From assembly GCA_041748175.1 (NCBI GenBank), contig JBGTDU010000111.1, positions 1-29,637 of the forward strand: DNA of 29,637 bases. The letters run 5' to 3'. Each line of letters opens with the position of its first letter. Within the stretch, counting starts at the first letter, position 1. Source of the DNA: JAHEJB01 sp041748175. Its GTDB lineage: Bacteria; Bacteroidota; Rhodothermia; Rhodothermales; Rubricoccaceae. Position numbers and translations under genes: made by a program. This document shows positions 1 to 7,904 of this stretch, one piece after another. Below the pieces are notes generated by a model, which saw only the letters and a list, made by a program, of their open reading frames with translations, ran no database searches and was not told the DNA's origin.

Positions 1-432
1 TTTACGCCCCAGAGGGGTGTCTTCCTGCACGCGGCGTGGCTGCGTCAGACTTTCGTCCATTGCGCAATATTCCTCACTGCTGCCTCCCGTAGGAGTCTGG
101 CCCGTGTCTCAGTGCCAGTGTGGCGGATCATCCTCTCAGACCCGCTATAGATCGTCGCCTTGGTGGGCATTTACCCCACCAACTAGCTAATCTAACGCAG
201 GCTCGTCCTCAGCCGCCGGAACTTTGATCCATCGGCCATGTGACCGAAGGATATTATGGGGTATTAGCCAGCGTTTCCACTGGTTGTCCCCCTGCTGAGG
301 GTAGATTGCCTACGCGTTACTCACCCGTGCGCCACTTTCCACCAGGTGCAAGCACCCGGTTTTTCGTTCGACTTGCATGTGTTAAGCCCGCCGCCAGCGT
401 TCGTCCTGAGCCAGGATCAAACTCTCCGTAGT
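1..432 (-). rRNA. rrs: 16S ribosomal RNA, 5' part only (cut by window edge)
   Basis: Read on the minus strand this is the first ~430 nt of a small-subunit rRNA. The complement of the universal 27F site lies at 406-425, and the complement of the 338-357 conserved block (ACTCCTACGGGAGGCAGCAGT region) lies at 76-96. The spacing between the two matches E. coli numbering, so base 1 is near E. coli 433 and the mature 5' end near 432. The rest of the gene lies outside the window to the left. The small open frames inside it are not genes. Confidence 0.98.
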
Positions 433-807
433 AGAAGAGTTGACATCGGCGCTCCGAAGAGCTTGACGTCTTACTGTTTGAGCTTTTCTTAAGGTGACTT
501 ACTCTCGTCTTGCCGACATCTTACGTGAGCAAGATGCGGCCGTCGAGGGCTCGCTCTACTTCCAATCTCTCAAAGAACTCGCCCCAGAACGTGTATCAAC
601 CTACGGCCAAAACAGATTCTGAGGCGGCCTGACAACATACGGAGTCTCCCGACCCCCGGTCAAGCACTTCACGGTCTCTTCTGAACTGAAGAACGCTCCG
701 ACCATTTCGGCCACCGTTTTGTCTCTCCCGCTGGTTTCGGTATGCACCGATTCCTTTGAGCGAGGGCGCGATGATACGGCGCTGGCCTCGGCTGGGCAAG
801 CATTATA
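433..807 (-). promoter_or_regulatory. rRNA operon leader with boxA-like site and candidate promoter
   Basis: This stretch upstream of the 16S gene holds no convincing gene. On the minus strand a GAGTTCTTTGAGA sequence at 568-580 resembles the boxA antitermination element found in rRNA leaders, where Bacteroidota leaders often carry GTTCTTTGA. A perfect TATAAT lies on the minus strand at 802-807, about 370 nt before the 16S 5' end. Its -35 region is poor (best TGGTGA with a 17-nt spacer, 3 of 6 matches). The boxA call is fairly firm; the promoter is an inference from the TATAAT and position. Confidence 0.5.
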
Positions 808-809
808 CA

Positions 810-823
810 GGGTTCGATAACCC
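810..823. repeat. Short inverted repeat upstream of the TATAAT box
   Basis: GGGTT-CGAT-AACCC is a perfect 5-bp inverted repeat with a 4-nt centre. It sits exactly where the spacer between -35 and -10 of the candidate rRNA promoter would be. This is a possible operator, or chance. Confidence 0.3.
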
Positions 824-840
824 TTCACCATCGCTTGGCC

Positions 841-870
841 AGGCCATCACAAAAGCCCATGTGATGGCCT
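841..870. repeat. 10-bp perfect inverted repeat upstream of the rRNA promoter
   Basis: AGGCCATCAC and GTGATGGCCT form a perfect 10-bp inverted repeat around a 10-nt centre. It lies about 35 nt upstream (minus strand) of the TATAAT box at 802-807. Neither strand has a T-run after it, so it is not a typical intrinsic terminator. A protein-binding site or a terminator for an upstream transcript are both possible. Confidence 0.4.
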
Positions 871-1077
871 TTGTAGAGATGAAGCAAGCGTCTTCGTGAC
901 AGGCCACCGCTTGATGTGGCCGGATCTTCGATTCGGCTCCGGACGGCCTTGGGAAGTAGTCTGCGCCGCAGGTAGATGATGCGCGGTGCCGCCACGGCGT
1001 ATCTTTCGGTGCGGCCCGATCGTGGGCACTCCGTCCCAAAGGTTGGCAAGAATCCAGGAATTACAACACGACACCTC

Positions 1078-2070
1078 ATGACACTTGGCGAAAGAATTGG
1101 CTGGCTTGGCCCTGTGCTGAGAAGCGGAAGGTTTTGGGTGGGACTTGCCGGTTCAGGTGCAGCGCTTTGCCTGTTCTTGTTGCTTCTCAACTACGCAATA
1201 ATGCCGCTCTGGACGCGGCACGATGCCGTCGTCACCGTTCCCGAAATTCGACAACTGCCTATGGGAGAGGCGGAGGTAATGCTAAGGCGGGTCGGGCTTC
1301 GTGCAGAGTTGCGCGAGCAGCCGTTCAACCCCAATATTCCAGCGGACGTCGTTGTCGATCAGAACCCGCTTCCAAATTCGACCGTGAAGCCTGGACGGCG
1401 CGTTTATTATTATGTCAACGCAAGTCCGAAAGAAATGGTGACCGTCCCCGACGTCACGACGAGGTCAGAAGGTGTGGCGCGCGATGATATTCGAGACGCT
1501 GATCTCACTGTTGGCGATGTACTAACCGACACCCTTCACAACCCCTACGAAGGGACGGTGACCCGGCAGACGCCACAAGGCGGCCACGCTGTGCCGAAAG
1601 GCACCCGCGTAACCTTGTGGATCAGCCCCGGACTTGGGCGCGAGATGAAACGCGTGCCCAACGTCACGGGCCTCACACCTAGCGAGGCTCGACGGGTTAT
1701 CGTTGAGTCAGGATTGTGGGCAGATTCGCCCGATGCGCGTGGCGATACGGTCCGGTGGCAGGAGCCAGGTGTTGGGAATCGATTGAGGGAAGGCAGTGAA
1801 GTGCGTATCCACACTACCAGTCCGCCGAAACCGCCGGAGATTGTAGAGCCTGTGCCTAATCCGGACAGTGCGGCGGCTTCACCGGCGCAACCGACGCCGC
1901 CACCGGCTGATTCGTCTGCTGGACCCGATGATGGTCCCGTCGTGCCCGATTCCCCGGAAGTTCCGCCCGCGCTTCCGCCAACTGATCCGCCACCTACGGA
2001 ACTGCCACCGGGCACGCCACCCGAAGATGACACAGGCAATCCAGCCGATGACGGAGGTGGTGGCCCCTGA
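1078..2070 (+). CDS. PASTA-repeat membrane protein with proline-rich tail
   Basis: This 330-residue protein has a cytoplasmic N-terminus and one membrane segment at about residues 20-43. Three PASTA domains follow at about 52-115, 120-183 and 191-247, each opening with a VTVPEI/VTVPDV/KRVPNV-type motif. A low-complexity Pro/Asp/Gly tail runs from about 249 to the end. PASTA domains bind peptidoglycan or beta-lactam-like ligands, usually on Ser/Thr kinases (PknB) or penicillin-binding proteins. Here no kinase or transpeptidase domain is attached, so an envelope-binding or scaffolding role is inferred. The ATG at 1078 was chosen because the upstream in-frame extension is low quality and would run into the rRNA promoter region. 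The gene converges on pyrR with only 15 nt between the stops. It is transcribed towards oriC, against the trend of its neighbours. Confidence 0.85.
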   Translation: MTLGERIGWLGPVLRSGRFWVGLAGSGAALCLFLLLLNYAIMPLWTRHDAVVTVPEIRQLPMGEAEVMLRRVGLRAELREQPFNPNIPADVVVDQNPLPNSTVKPGRRVYYYVNASPKEMVTVPDVTTRSEGVARDDIRDADLTVGDVLTDTLHNPYEGTVTRQTPQGGHAVPKGTRVTLWISPGLGREMKRVPNVTGLTPSEARRVIVESGLWADSPDARGDTVRWQEPGVGNRLREGSEVRIHTTSPPKPPEIVEPVPNPDSAAASPAQPTPPPADSSAGPDDGPVVPDSPEVPPALPPTDPPPTELPPGTPPEDDTGNPADDGGGGP

Positions 2071-2085
2071 GTAAAGCCACGGTGC

Positions 2086-2595
2086 TTACTCCACGAGGGT
2101 AACCGTAGGGTCCTTCTCCGTCTCCACTACAATGCGCTCGCCATATTTGGTAGGGATGACGCGGCCAACGTAATCAGGCTGGATCGGATACACCCGGTGG
2201 CCGCGGTCGATGAGAACGGCAAGCTGAATGGTGCGCGGTCGTCCGTTGCGAAGAACAGCATCCAGCGCGGCTCGCGCCGTGCGCCCGGTGAAGAGCACGT
2301 CATCGACAAGCAGGACGTCTCGATCCGCAACATCGACCTGGATTGCCTCCGGCACCGGGGGAGCGATTGGCAAGTCGTCGCGATACGGAGTGATGTCTAG
2401 AGCGTGGACCATCAGCGGCTGCCCGTCGATTTCCCGGAAGGCGTCCGCGAGCAACCGCGCGATGGCAAGCCCTTTCGTTGGGATCCCGAAGAGCATCAGA
2501 TTCTCTCGGCCCCGGTTTCTTTCGACGACTTCGTAGGCCAGCCGCGTTACCGTGCGGCGGACGCGAGCGGGAGACATGACTAGGGTCTGGGGCAT
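2086..2595 (-). CDS. pyrR: PyrR, pyrimidine operon regulator / uracil phosphoribosyltransferase
   Basis: This 169-residue protein is a type I phosphoribosyltransferase fold of the PyrR family. In this family it converts uracil and PRPP to UMP and, in many bacteria, binds pyr mRNA leaders in a UMP/UTP-dependent way. The PRPP-binding motif VLLVDDVLFTGRT is at 94-106, and the conserved ALDITPYRDD block is at 65-74. The opening pattern (Arg-x-x-Thr-x-x-Ala-x-Glu-x-x-Glu-Arg-Asn) is typical of PyrR. Length is close to the usual ~180. The ATG at 2595 gives the full N-terminus; the Met at residue 7 is an alternative. It is the last gene of a leftward string, 27 nt after the PhzF-like gene. No pyr biosynthetic gene or PyrR-type attenuator is visible here, so the RNA-binding role is from the family only. 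Confidence 0.93.
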   Translation of the reverse strand: MPQTLVMSPARVRRTVTRLAYEVVERNRGRENLMLFGIPTKGLAIARLLADAFREIDGQPLMVHALDITPYRDDLPIAPPVPEAIQVDVADRDVLLVDDVLFTGRTARAALDAVLRNGRPRTIQLAVLIDRGHRVYPIQPDYVGRVIPTKYGERIVVETEKDPTVTLVE

Positions 2596-2622
2596 AGTGG
2601 ATCGGCTGGCTGGTCTCCGAAC

Positions 2623-3420
2623 TTACACGCAGAGGTCGCCGCGAAGCACGGTCACAGCCCGGCCCGTCAACTCTACCCGATCGTCAACCAGCCGAACGCC
2701 GACGACGCTGCCTCGTTCGGACGCTTGATATCCCGTCAGCGGATTCCGTCCCAACTTCGCGACCCAATACAGCGCGAGAGCGCAGTGCGCGGAACCGGTA
2801 ACGGGATCTTCCGGGACGCCGGAACCGGGCGCGAAGAACCTGGAAACAAAATCATACGGTTGCCCTTCGTCGGCCCGAGCCGTCACAATCACCCCGCGAG
2901 CTCCGAGCGCGGCCACGGCTGCATGATCTGGATCGAGGGCCCGAAGAGATGTCTCATCGGCGACTTCTATGAATAGATCGAAGCGGCTTCGGCCTGTCCA
3001 TACCGGCTCGACCCTGAAAACATCGCCCAGTCCCGAAGGAGGTTCGGCTTCCACCGGAGTTGTGGCTGGGAAATCCGTCGTCAGCGTATCGTCGCTATTT
3101 CGTCGTACGGTCAACAATCCGCTGGCCGTGTGGAAGCGAGCCTCATCCTCTTGTCCAAGCGCGCCCGTTTCGTAGAAGACGTGAGCAGACGCCAGTGTCG
3201 CGTGCCCACACAGATCGACCTCAATCGCCGGTGTGAACCAACGCAGACTGTAGCCATCGCTTACACTGTGGAGGAAGGCGGTTTCCGAGAGGTTCATCTC
3301 GGCCGCTACCCGTTGCATCCACGTCGTGTCCTCGGGACCACCGAGAAGGCAAACAGCCGCCGGGTTGCCTGTGAAGGGCGCGTCAGCGAATGCATCCACC
3401 TGAAAAAGGGGAATCGACAT
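2623..3420 (-). CDS. PhzF-family isomerase/epimerase-like protein
   Basis: This 265-residue protein belongs to the PhzF superfamily, which has a diaminopimelate-epimerase-like fold of two halves. It begins with the family signature: VDAFADAPFTGNPAAV at 8-23, the catalytic-Glu region NLSETAF at 43-49, GHAT at 72-75, RFFAPG at 194-199 and DPVTGSAHC at 205-213. Glu46 aligns with the catalytic acid of PhzF. Members outside phenazine clusters are mostly of unknown substrate, and no phenazine genes are present, so only the fold and likely isomerase chemistry can be stated. The ATG at 3420 overlaps the fur stop by 1 nt (TGATG), which fixes the start and indicates translational coupling. Longer in-frame starts run inside fur. 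Confidence 0.88.
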   Translation of the reverse strand: MSIPLFQVDAFADAPFTGNPAAVCLLGGPEDTTWMQRVAAEMNLSETAFLHSVSDGYSLRWFTPAIEVDLCGHATLASAHVFYETGALGQEDEARFHTASGLLTVRRNSDDTLTTDFPATTPVEAEPPSGLGDVFRVEPVWTGRSRFDLFIEVADETSLRALDPDHAAVAALGARGVIVTARADEGQPYDFVSRFFAPGSGVPEDPVTGSAHCALALYWVAKLGRNPLTGYQASERGSVVGVRLVDDRVELTGRAVTVLRGDLCV

Positions 3421-3896
3421 CAGGCTTCGGCAGATTGCGGTTTGTTGTCGCAGTTCTCGCGGCGACAATGACCGAACATATTCAGGGCATGTTGCGCGAT
3501 TTCGAATCCGTAGATCTCGGCGACGGTTTCCTGAATACTCTGAATGCGCGGGTCGCAAAATTCAAAGATCTCTCCGCAGTCGATGCACAGGAGGTGATCG
3601 TGCTGCCTGTATGCAAACGAGCGCTCGTACCTCGCCTGCGTCTTTCCGAACTGGTGCTTCACGACCAGGTCGCATTCGATTAGAAGGTCGAGAGTATTGT
3701 ACACCGTCGCCCGACTCACGCTTACGCCATCAGCTTTGAGTTGCGCATACAGCTTGTCGGCGTCCAAATGCCCGCCCGATTCATAGAGGGCGTCGAGTAC
3801 GGCGAAGCGTTCGGCGGTCTGCCGCTGGCCGCGGACCTTGAGGAATTCAGCAAAGAGCCTGTGGACTTCGTCGAGTTGGGCCTTCGGAACCGACAT
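3420..3896 (-). CDS. fur: Fur-family metal-responsive transcription repressor
   Basis: This 158-residue protein has the Fur layout. An N-terminal winged helix has its recognition helix around 58-72 (SVSRATVYNTLDLL). A metal-binding dimerisation half follows, with HDH at 99-101, Cys104-x2-Cys107 and Cys144-x4-Cys149. The two Cys pairs suggest a structural Zn site, as in Fur/PerR. Fur proteins repress iron-uptake genes with Fe(II), but family members also sense Zn, Mn or peroxide, and the exact metal cannot be read here. The ATG at 3896 was chosen because it starts at the conserved N-terminus; the in-frame extension upstream runs into tmk. It lies 64 nt after tmk and overlaps the PhzF-like gene by 1 nt. 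Confidence 0.92.
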   Translation of the reverse strand: MSVPKAQLDEVHRLFAEFLKVRGQRQTAERFAVLDALYESGGHLDADKLYAQLKADGVSVSRATVYNTLDLLIECDLVVKHQFGKTQARYERSFAYRQHDHLLCIDCGEIFEFCDPRIQSIQETVAEIYGFEIAQHALNMFGHCRRENCDNKPQSAEA

Positions 3897-3960
3897 CTTT
3901 AAGGGCGACGTGTATGTGCTGAATGGTGAACTTGAAAGATGGAGTGGGGTTGCCGTCTGC

Positions 3961-4581
3961 CTACTTCTTCGAAAGGGACTCAAAGTCTTTCACGACCATC
4001 GCGTGCAAAAAGTCTGCGGCCTGATCCCCGTCTAGAACGAGAACACGCTCCGGCTCCCGCTCGGCCAACGCAAGGTAGGCGGCCCGAACTCGCTCAAAGA
4101 ACGCATCACCGCCCGATTCCATTCGGTCGGCTTCAACGGTTTCCCTGCGAGATCGCCGTTGGGAGGCAATCTCCAACGATATATCGATGAGATACGTCCG
4201 GCTCGGAATGAGGCCATCGGTTACATGGAGGTGGAAATCGTCGAGCCAGGTCGGGGTCGCCACACAACGGCCAGCGCCCTGATATGCCGTGGTCGAGTCG
4301 TAGAAGCGATCACAGATGACCACCGTGTCCGCTGCGAGGGCTGGTCGGATCGTTTCGCGGACAAGCTGGGCGCGAGCCGCGGAAAACAATAGCAGCTCGG
4401 CGAATGGCGAGATGGCGACGTCGTGAGACAGCAGAAGTGTTCGGATGTGTTCAGCCAAAGGTGGCCCCCCCGGCTCGCGCACTAGCAGCACATCAGCACC
4501 CCGATCACGGAGGTGCTCTTCCATCCGTCGAGCCTGTGTGCTCTTCCCGCTACCGTCGATGCCTTCAAAGGTGATGAGCAA
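3961..4581 (-). CDS. tmk: Thymidylate kinase
   Basis: This enzyme phosphorylates dTMP to dTDP with ATP, the committed step to dTTP, in the cytoplasm. The 206-residue length is usual for the family. The P-loop GIDGSGKST is at 7-15, REPGG at 35-39, the dTMP-binding DRFYDST at 91-97 and the Arg-rich LID segment at 142-146. The predicted start is a TTG (4581-4579): the conserved LLITFEG opening begins there and no ATG or GTG fits nearby. It is the first gene of the leftward string tmk-fur-phzF-pyrR. The intergenic space to the divergent TPR gene is 287 nt and should hold promoters for both directions. Confidence 0.96.
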   Translation of the reverse strand: MLITFEGIDGSGKSTQARRMEEHLRDRGADVLLVREPGGPPLAEHIRTLLLSHDVAISPFAELLLFSAARAQLVRETIRPALAADTVVICDRFYDSTTAYQGAGRCVATPTWLDDFHLHVTDGLIPSRTYLIDISLEIASQRRSRRETVEADRMESGGDAFFERVRAAYLALAEREPERVLVLDGDQAADFLHAMVVKDFESLSKK

Positions 4582-4762
4582 AGCCGCTTAATTTTTAGCT
4601 GCGTGAACGGAAGCCGCCGCTGAGCACGTTGCGGCGCGACAGATTTGAAGCAACGAGCAATACGAGAGGTAGGCTGCCGTTCAATGGAAACATCCGGCGG
4701 TGTGCTCGTAAGAGCGTCCCCCTTCCGAATCACAACGTCGCGAAAATGTCAACAAAACTCGT

Positions 4763-4791
4763 TTGCATCACATTTCCGGCCCGGGTATTAT
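4763..4791 (+). promoter_or_regulatory. Sigma70-like promoter for the TPR-to-RHS gene run
   Basis: TTGCAT at 4763-4768 and TATTAT at 4786-4791 are separated by exactly 17 nt, each matching the sigma70 consensus hexamers at 4-5 of 6 positions. The site lies about 78 nt upstream of the TPR start at 4869 in otherwise gene-free DNA. It is the best promoter-like site in the tmk/TPR gap. Group-specific Bacteroidota promoters (TTTG / TAnnTTTG) were not evident here. Confidence 0.55.
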
Positions 4792-4868
4792 ACATCCAGA
4801 TAAGCGAGCCGGACCGGCGCTGATTCAGTGCAACCGACACGCAATCTCACCAATCTGCGAAGCCCAAC

Positions 4869-6281
4869 ATGTTCGATTTCGAGTTCGAAGAATTCGAAGA
4901 CCCTGCAAGTGAAGACGAATTGCGCGACCTCGTAGACGCTTACGAACGCGACATTCGCGAAGACGCCGATGCCTTCTTCGACTCGGAGGCGTTGGAATAT
5001 GTAGCCACCTATTATTTCGAGTCGGGCAGATTGATCGATGCCCTTCGTGTGGTCGACAAGTCGCTCGCGGTACAGCCGTATTCGTCCGATCCGTGGCTGC
5101 GGCGAGGCATTCTCCTGAACCACCTCGACCGCCACGAAGAGGCACTGGTTGCTTACGACAAGGCGCTAGATCTTAATCCGGCGGATGTCGAGTCGATCAT
5201 TAACCGAGGTATTACACTGGATACGCTCGGGCGGGTCGATGAAGCCCTTGAAGCGTACGAGTATTCGCTCAAACTCTCGCCCGGCCACTCCGATGCACTT
5301 TTCAACAAAGGCATCGCGCTGGAGAAACTAGAGCGCTACGACGAAGCCGTTGCAGTGCTTCATGAGTGCGCGGAACTCGATGCCGAACATCCGGAAGTCT
5401 GGTACGAACTCGGTTATGCGTACGACCAGCTTGAGCGGCTCGAGGACTCGGTGAAGTGCTATGACCGCCAGATTGACGTGGACCCGTACGCGCAGAATGC
5501 GTGGTACAACCGGGGCATCGTTCTGAATCGACTTGGGCAGTACGAGGAGGCGATTAGCTCGTACGACTTTGCAACGGCCATCGCCGAGGACTTTGCATCT
5601 GCGTGGTACAACCGCGGCAACGCGCTGGCTAACCTCGACCGTCCCCTGGAAGCCATCGACAGCTACCTGAAAGTGCTCGAGTTCGAGACCGGCGATGCGG
5701 CGACCTTCTACAACTTGGGTATCGCGTACGAAGATCTTGGAGACCTCCCGACGGCGATTTCCTATCTGCTTCGTGCGGTTCAGGATGACCCCGAGTACGC
5801 TGAAGCGTGGTACAGCCTCGGATGCTGCTACGATGCCTCGGATCGCAACGGCGATGCCCTCGGAGCTTTCGCCAAAGCTATTGCGCTCGATCCCGACATT
5901 GGGGAGTACTGGCACGCACGCGCCGACGCCGAATACAACGCAGGACGGCTCGCGGAAGCGCTCCGATCGTATGCCCATGTCGTTCACCTGGATGCCGAAA
6001 ATGCGGAGGCCTGGCTTGACCTGGCTGAAACCCGACTCGAATCAGGACTGGTCGGCGAGGCACTCGACGCCTACAGCAGGGTCCTAAACCTCGATCCCAC
6101 CGCCAGCGAGGTTCATTTGCGGCGGGCTCAGGTGCTCGCCTCGGTCGGCCAGCGAGAATCGGCCGAGCGGGCGTTGGACCGGGCTTGCGAACTGGAGCCG
6201 CTGCGTTCGGAAGAATTCCGGCGTGCGTACGGCGAGGTTTGGGGCGTCGCCCGATCGGGCCGCGACGGCGAGCGGCGCTAA
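4869..6281 (+). CDS. Tetratricopeptide-repeat protein
   Basis: This 470-residue soluble protein has no signal peptide or membrane segment. An acidic N-terminal stretch (FDFEFEEFEDP at 2-12) is followed by about eleven to twelve back-to-back 34-residue TPR units, showing the W-x-x-G/Y...A...A-x-x-x-P-x pattern (for example AWYNRG, DALFNKG, EAWYSLG, each followed by a Tyr/Ala helix B). TPR arrays are protein-protein interaction scaffolds, and no enzymatic domain is attached, so the partner is unknown. The start ATG at 4869 lies 78 nt downstream of a good sigma70-like promoter. The stop is 1 nt before the GTG of aroE, which suggests the two are co-translated and that this gene heads the whole rightward run. 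Confidence 0.9.
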   Translation: MFDFEFEEFEDPASEDELRDLVDAYERDIREDADAFFDSEALEYVATYYFESGRLIDALRVVDKSLAVQPYSSDPWLRRGILLNHLDRHEEALVAYDKALDLNPADVESIINRGITLDTLGRVDEALEAYEYSLKLSPGHSDALFNKGIALEKLERYDEAVAVLHECAELDAEHPEVWYELGYAYDQLERLEDSVKCYDRQIDVDPYAQNAWYNRGIVLNRLGQYEEAISSYDFATAIAEDFASAWYNRGNALANLDRPLEAIDSYLKVLEFETGDAATFYNLGIAYEDLGDLPTAISYLLRAVQDDPEYAEAWYSLGCCYDASDRNGDALGAFAKAIALDPDIGEYWHARADAEYNAGRLAEALRSYAHVVHLDAENAEAWLDLAETRLESGLVGEALDAYSRVLNLDPTASEVHLRRAQVLASVGQRESAERALDRACELEPLRSEEFRRAYGEVWGVARSGRDGERR

Positions 6282-6282
6282 C

Positions 6283-7170
6283 GTGGATAAAGCGGGGGTA
6301 ACGGCGAGTCGACAACGTCTCGCCTTCCTCCTTGGCGATCCTGTAGAGCATTCGCTTTCCCCGCTCATACACAACACCGCTTTTGACTCGCTGGGCATTG
6401 ATGCCGCATACCACGCATTAAGAACCTCGCGGGGAGAATTGCCAGAAGCCCTCGATCGATTGCGATCACCGGATGTTCTCGGCGCGAACGTGACAATCCC
6501 CTACAAAGAGGAGGTGATCGGGCTACTGGATGACGTCTCGAAAACGGCGAGATCGGTTGGTGCGGTAAACACGATTCTGGTACGGGATGAGCGGCTACTC
6601 GTAGGTGCCAACACGGACGTTGAGGGGTTCATGCAGCCGCTGACTTCCCAAATGAGCGACCTTCGTGGCGGTTCCGCTGTCATCTTCGGCGCTGGTGGCG
6701 TGGCACGAGCGGCGTGTTTCGGTTTGTTGACGACGATGGAACCCAGGCGGCTAACCATCATCGCGCGCCGTGCCAGCCAGGTCGATAAGCTCCTTGCGGA
6801 CATGGCAGCGGTGGACGCCAACGAGATCCTCCGCGCAGCATCGTTTGAGAGCGCCGGATCAACCGTTGGGGAAAGTTGCCTGATCGTCAACGCGACTTCA
6901 GCAGGGATGGAACCCGATTCCCAGACCTCGCCCTGGCCGAACTTCGCTGACTTCCACGAAGGCCAACTGGTGTACGATCTCGTTTACTCGCCGACCAATA
7001 CAAGGCTCATCCGCGAAGCAGCGGCGCGCGGCGCGGCAACACTTGGCGGGATGGCCATGCTGCTCGCCCAGGCCGCTGCCTCGTTCAAACTTTGGACGGG
7101 CATCGAGATGCCACTGGAGGCTGTGCGCGAGGCACTGGGATCTGACAGGCTCCTTCGCTCTACCTTATAG
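6283..7170 (+). CDS. aroE: Shikimate dehydrogenase (NADP+)
   Basis: AroE reduces 3-dehydroshikimate to shikimate in aromatic amino acid/chorismate synthesis. Using the GTG start at 6283 the protein has 295 residues, near the usual 270-290. Substrate-binding SLSPLIHN is at 24-31, NVTIPYKEE with the catalytic Lys at 69-77 (Lys75), the conserved Asp in ANTD at 109-112 and the NADP-binding GAGGVARA at 136-143. The C-terminal DLVYSPTNTRL and GMAMLLAQAA blocks are also typical. Start choice: the GTG sits 1 nt after the TPR stop. An upstream ATG at 6223 would add 20 low-quality residues overlapping the TPR gene and is less likely. No other shikimate-pathway gene is nearby. Confidence 0.95.
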   Translation: MDKAGVTASRQRLAFLLGDPVEHSLSPLIHNTAFDSLGIDAAYHALRTSRGELPEALDRLRSPDVLGANVTIPYKEEVIGLLDDVSKTARSVGAVNTILVRDERLLVGANTDVEGFMQPLTSQMSDLRGGSAVIFGAGGVARAACFGLLTTMEPRRLTIIARRASQVDKLLADMAAVDANEILRAASFESAGSTVGESCLIVNATSAGMEPDSQTSPWPNFADFHEGQLVYDLVYSPTNTRLIREAAARGAATLGGMAMLLAQAAASFKLWTGIEMPLEAVREALGSDRLLRSTL

Positions 7171-7190
7171 ACGCGTGTACTATCCGCAAG

Positions 7191-7904
7191 ATGATCCGGC
7201 CTAGCATTTTCGAAGACGTATCTGATCTCGTCGCCGGGTTTACCACGCGGGCATTCATTGAGGTTGGCGAGGAGCAGCCGGAGTCTCGGCTGAGGCTCGC
7301 TGAAGTAGTCGGGTTCGGAGCCGTCGCGTCGGCCGGCCAGGTTCATGGAAGCAACGTAGCCGTCGTTTGCGGGGCAGGACACGTATCCGCTTGTGATGGA
7401 CTCGTCACGGATCGGCCTGGTCTTTTGCTGACGGTCGTTTCCGCCGACTGTGCCATCGTTCTGCTCTCGGATCCTGAGTCGGCTATACTCGGCGCGTGTC
7501 ATGCGGGCTGGAGGGGTACCCTGGGCGGCATCGTGCCCAATACGGTATGTGCGATGGAGGGATTGGGCGCGAGCCCACGTCAAATCAGGGCGTACATATC
7601 CCCATGTATTTCCACGGAGGCTTTCGAAGTTGGCGAGGAAGTCGCCGGGCATTTTTCGGCATCGGTCGTCGTTCGAAACGCACAATGGCAGAAGCCTCAC
7701 GTTGACCTGAAGGCAGAGCTTTCTCAGCAACTCGTATCGTCTGGGCTCGCAGAAGAGCACATTGAGGTCGACCCAGCCTGCACGGCCTCGGACGCAAAGC
7801 GATTCTACTCCTATCGCGCCGAAGGCGGCACGCGTGGGCGCATGATCGGATTCATTGGTCGTAGGACATCGGATGCCCGTCGCAACGCCACACCAATACT
7901 ATGA
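7191..7904 (+). CDS. pgeF: Peptidoglycan editing factor PgeF / multicopper polyphenol oxidase (YfiH) family
   Basis: This 237-residue protein belongs to the DUF152/YfiH family. E. coli PgeF removes wrongly incorporated serine from UDP-MurNAc-dipeptide; other members are reported as laccase-like or purine nucleoside-acting enzymes. Metal-ligand motifs are all present: QVHG (His52), SADC (Cys87) and CHAGWRG (His104). The usual YSYR-x-x-GGT-x-GRM block closes the protein. It starts 20 nt after aroE, and its stop overlaps the start of the next gene by 4 nt (ATGA at 7901-7904). The position between aroE and a secreted protease is odd for the family and says little about function. Confidence 0.9.
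   Translation: MIRPSIFEDVSDLVAGFTTRAFIEVGEEQPESRLRLAEVVGFGAVASAGQVHGSNVAVVCGAGHVSACDGLVTDRPGLLLTVVSADCAIVLLSDPESAILGACHAGWRGTLGGIVPNTVCAMEGLGASPRQIRAYISPCISTEAFEVGEEVAGHFSASVVVRNAQWQKPHVDLKAELSQQLVSSGLAEEHIEVDPACTASDAKRFYSYRAEGGTRGRMIGFIGRRTSDARRNATPIL

Noticed and set aside
240..431. Open frame of 63 codons on the plus strand
   Set aside because: It lies inside 16S rRNA sequence on the antisense side; the rRNA explains all conservation.
5328..5987. Long minus-strand frame (219 codons)
   Set aside because: Antisense to the TPR gene, with no domain features. Codon-phase shadow of a regular repeat gene.
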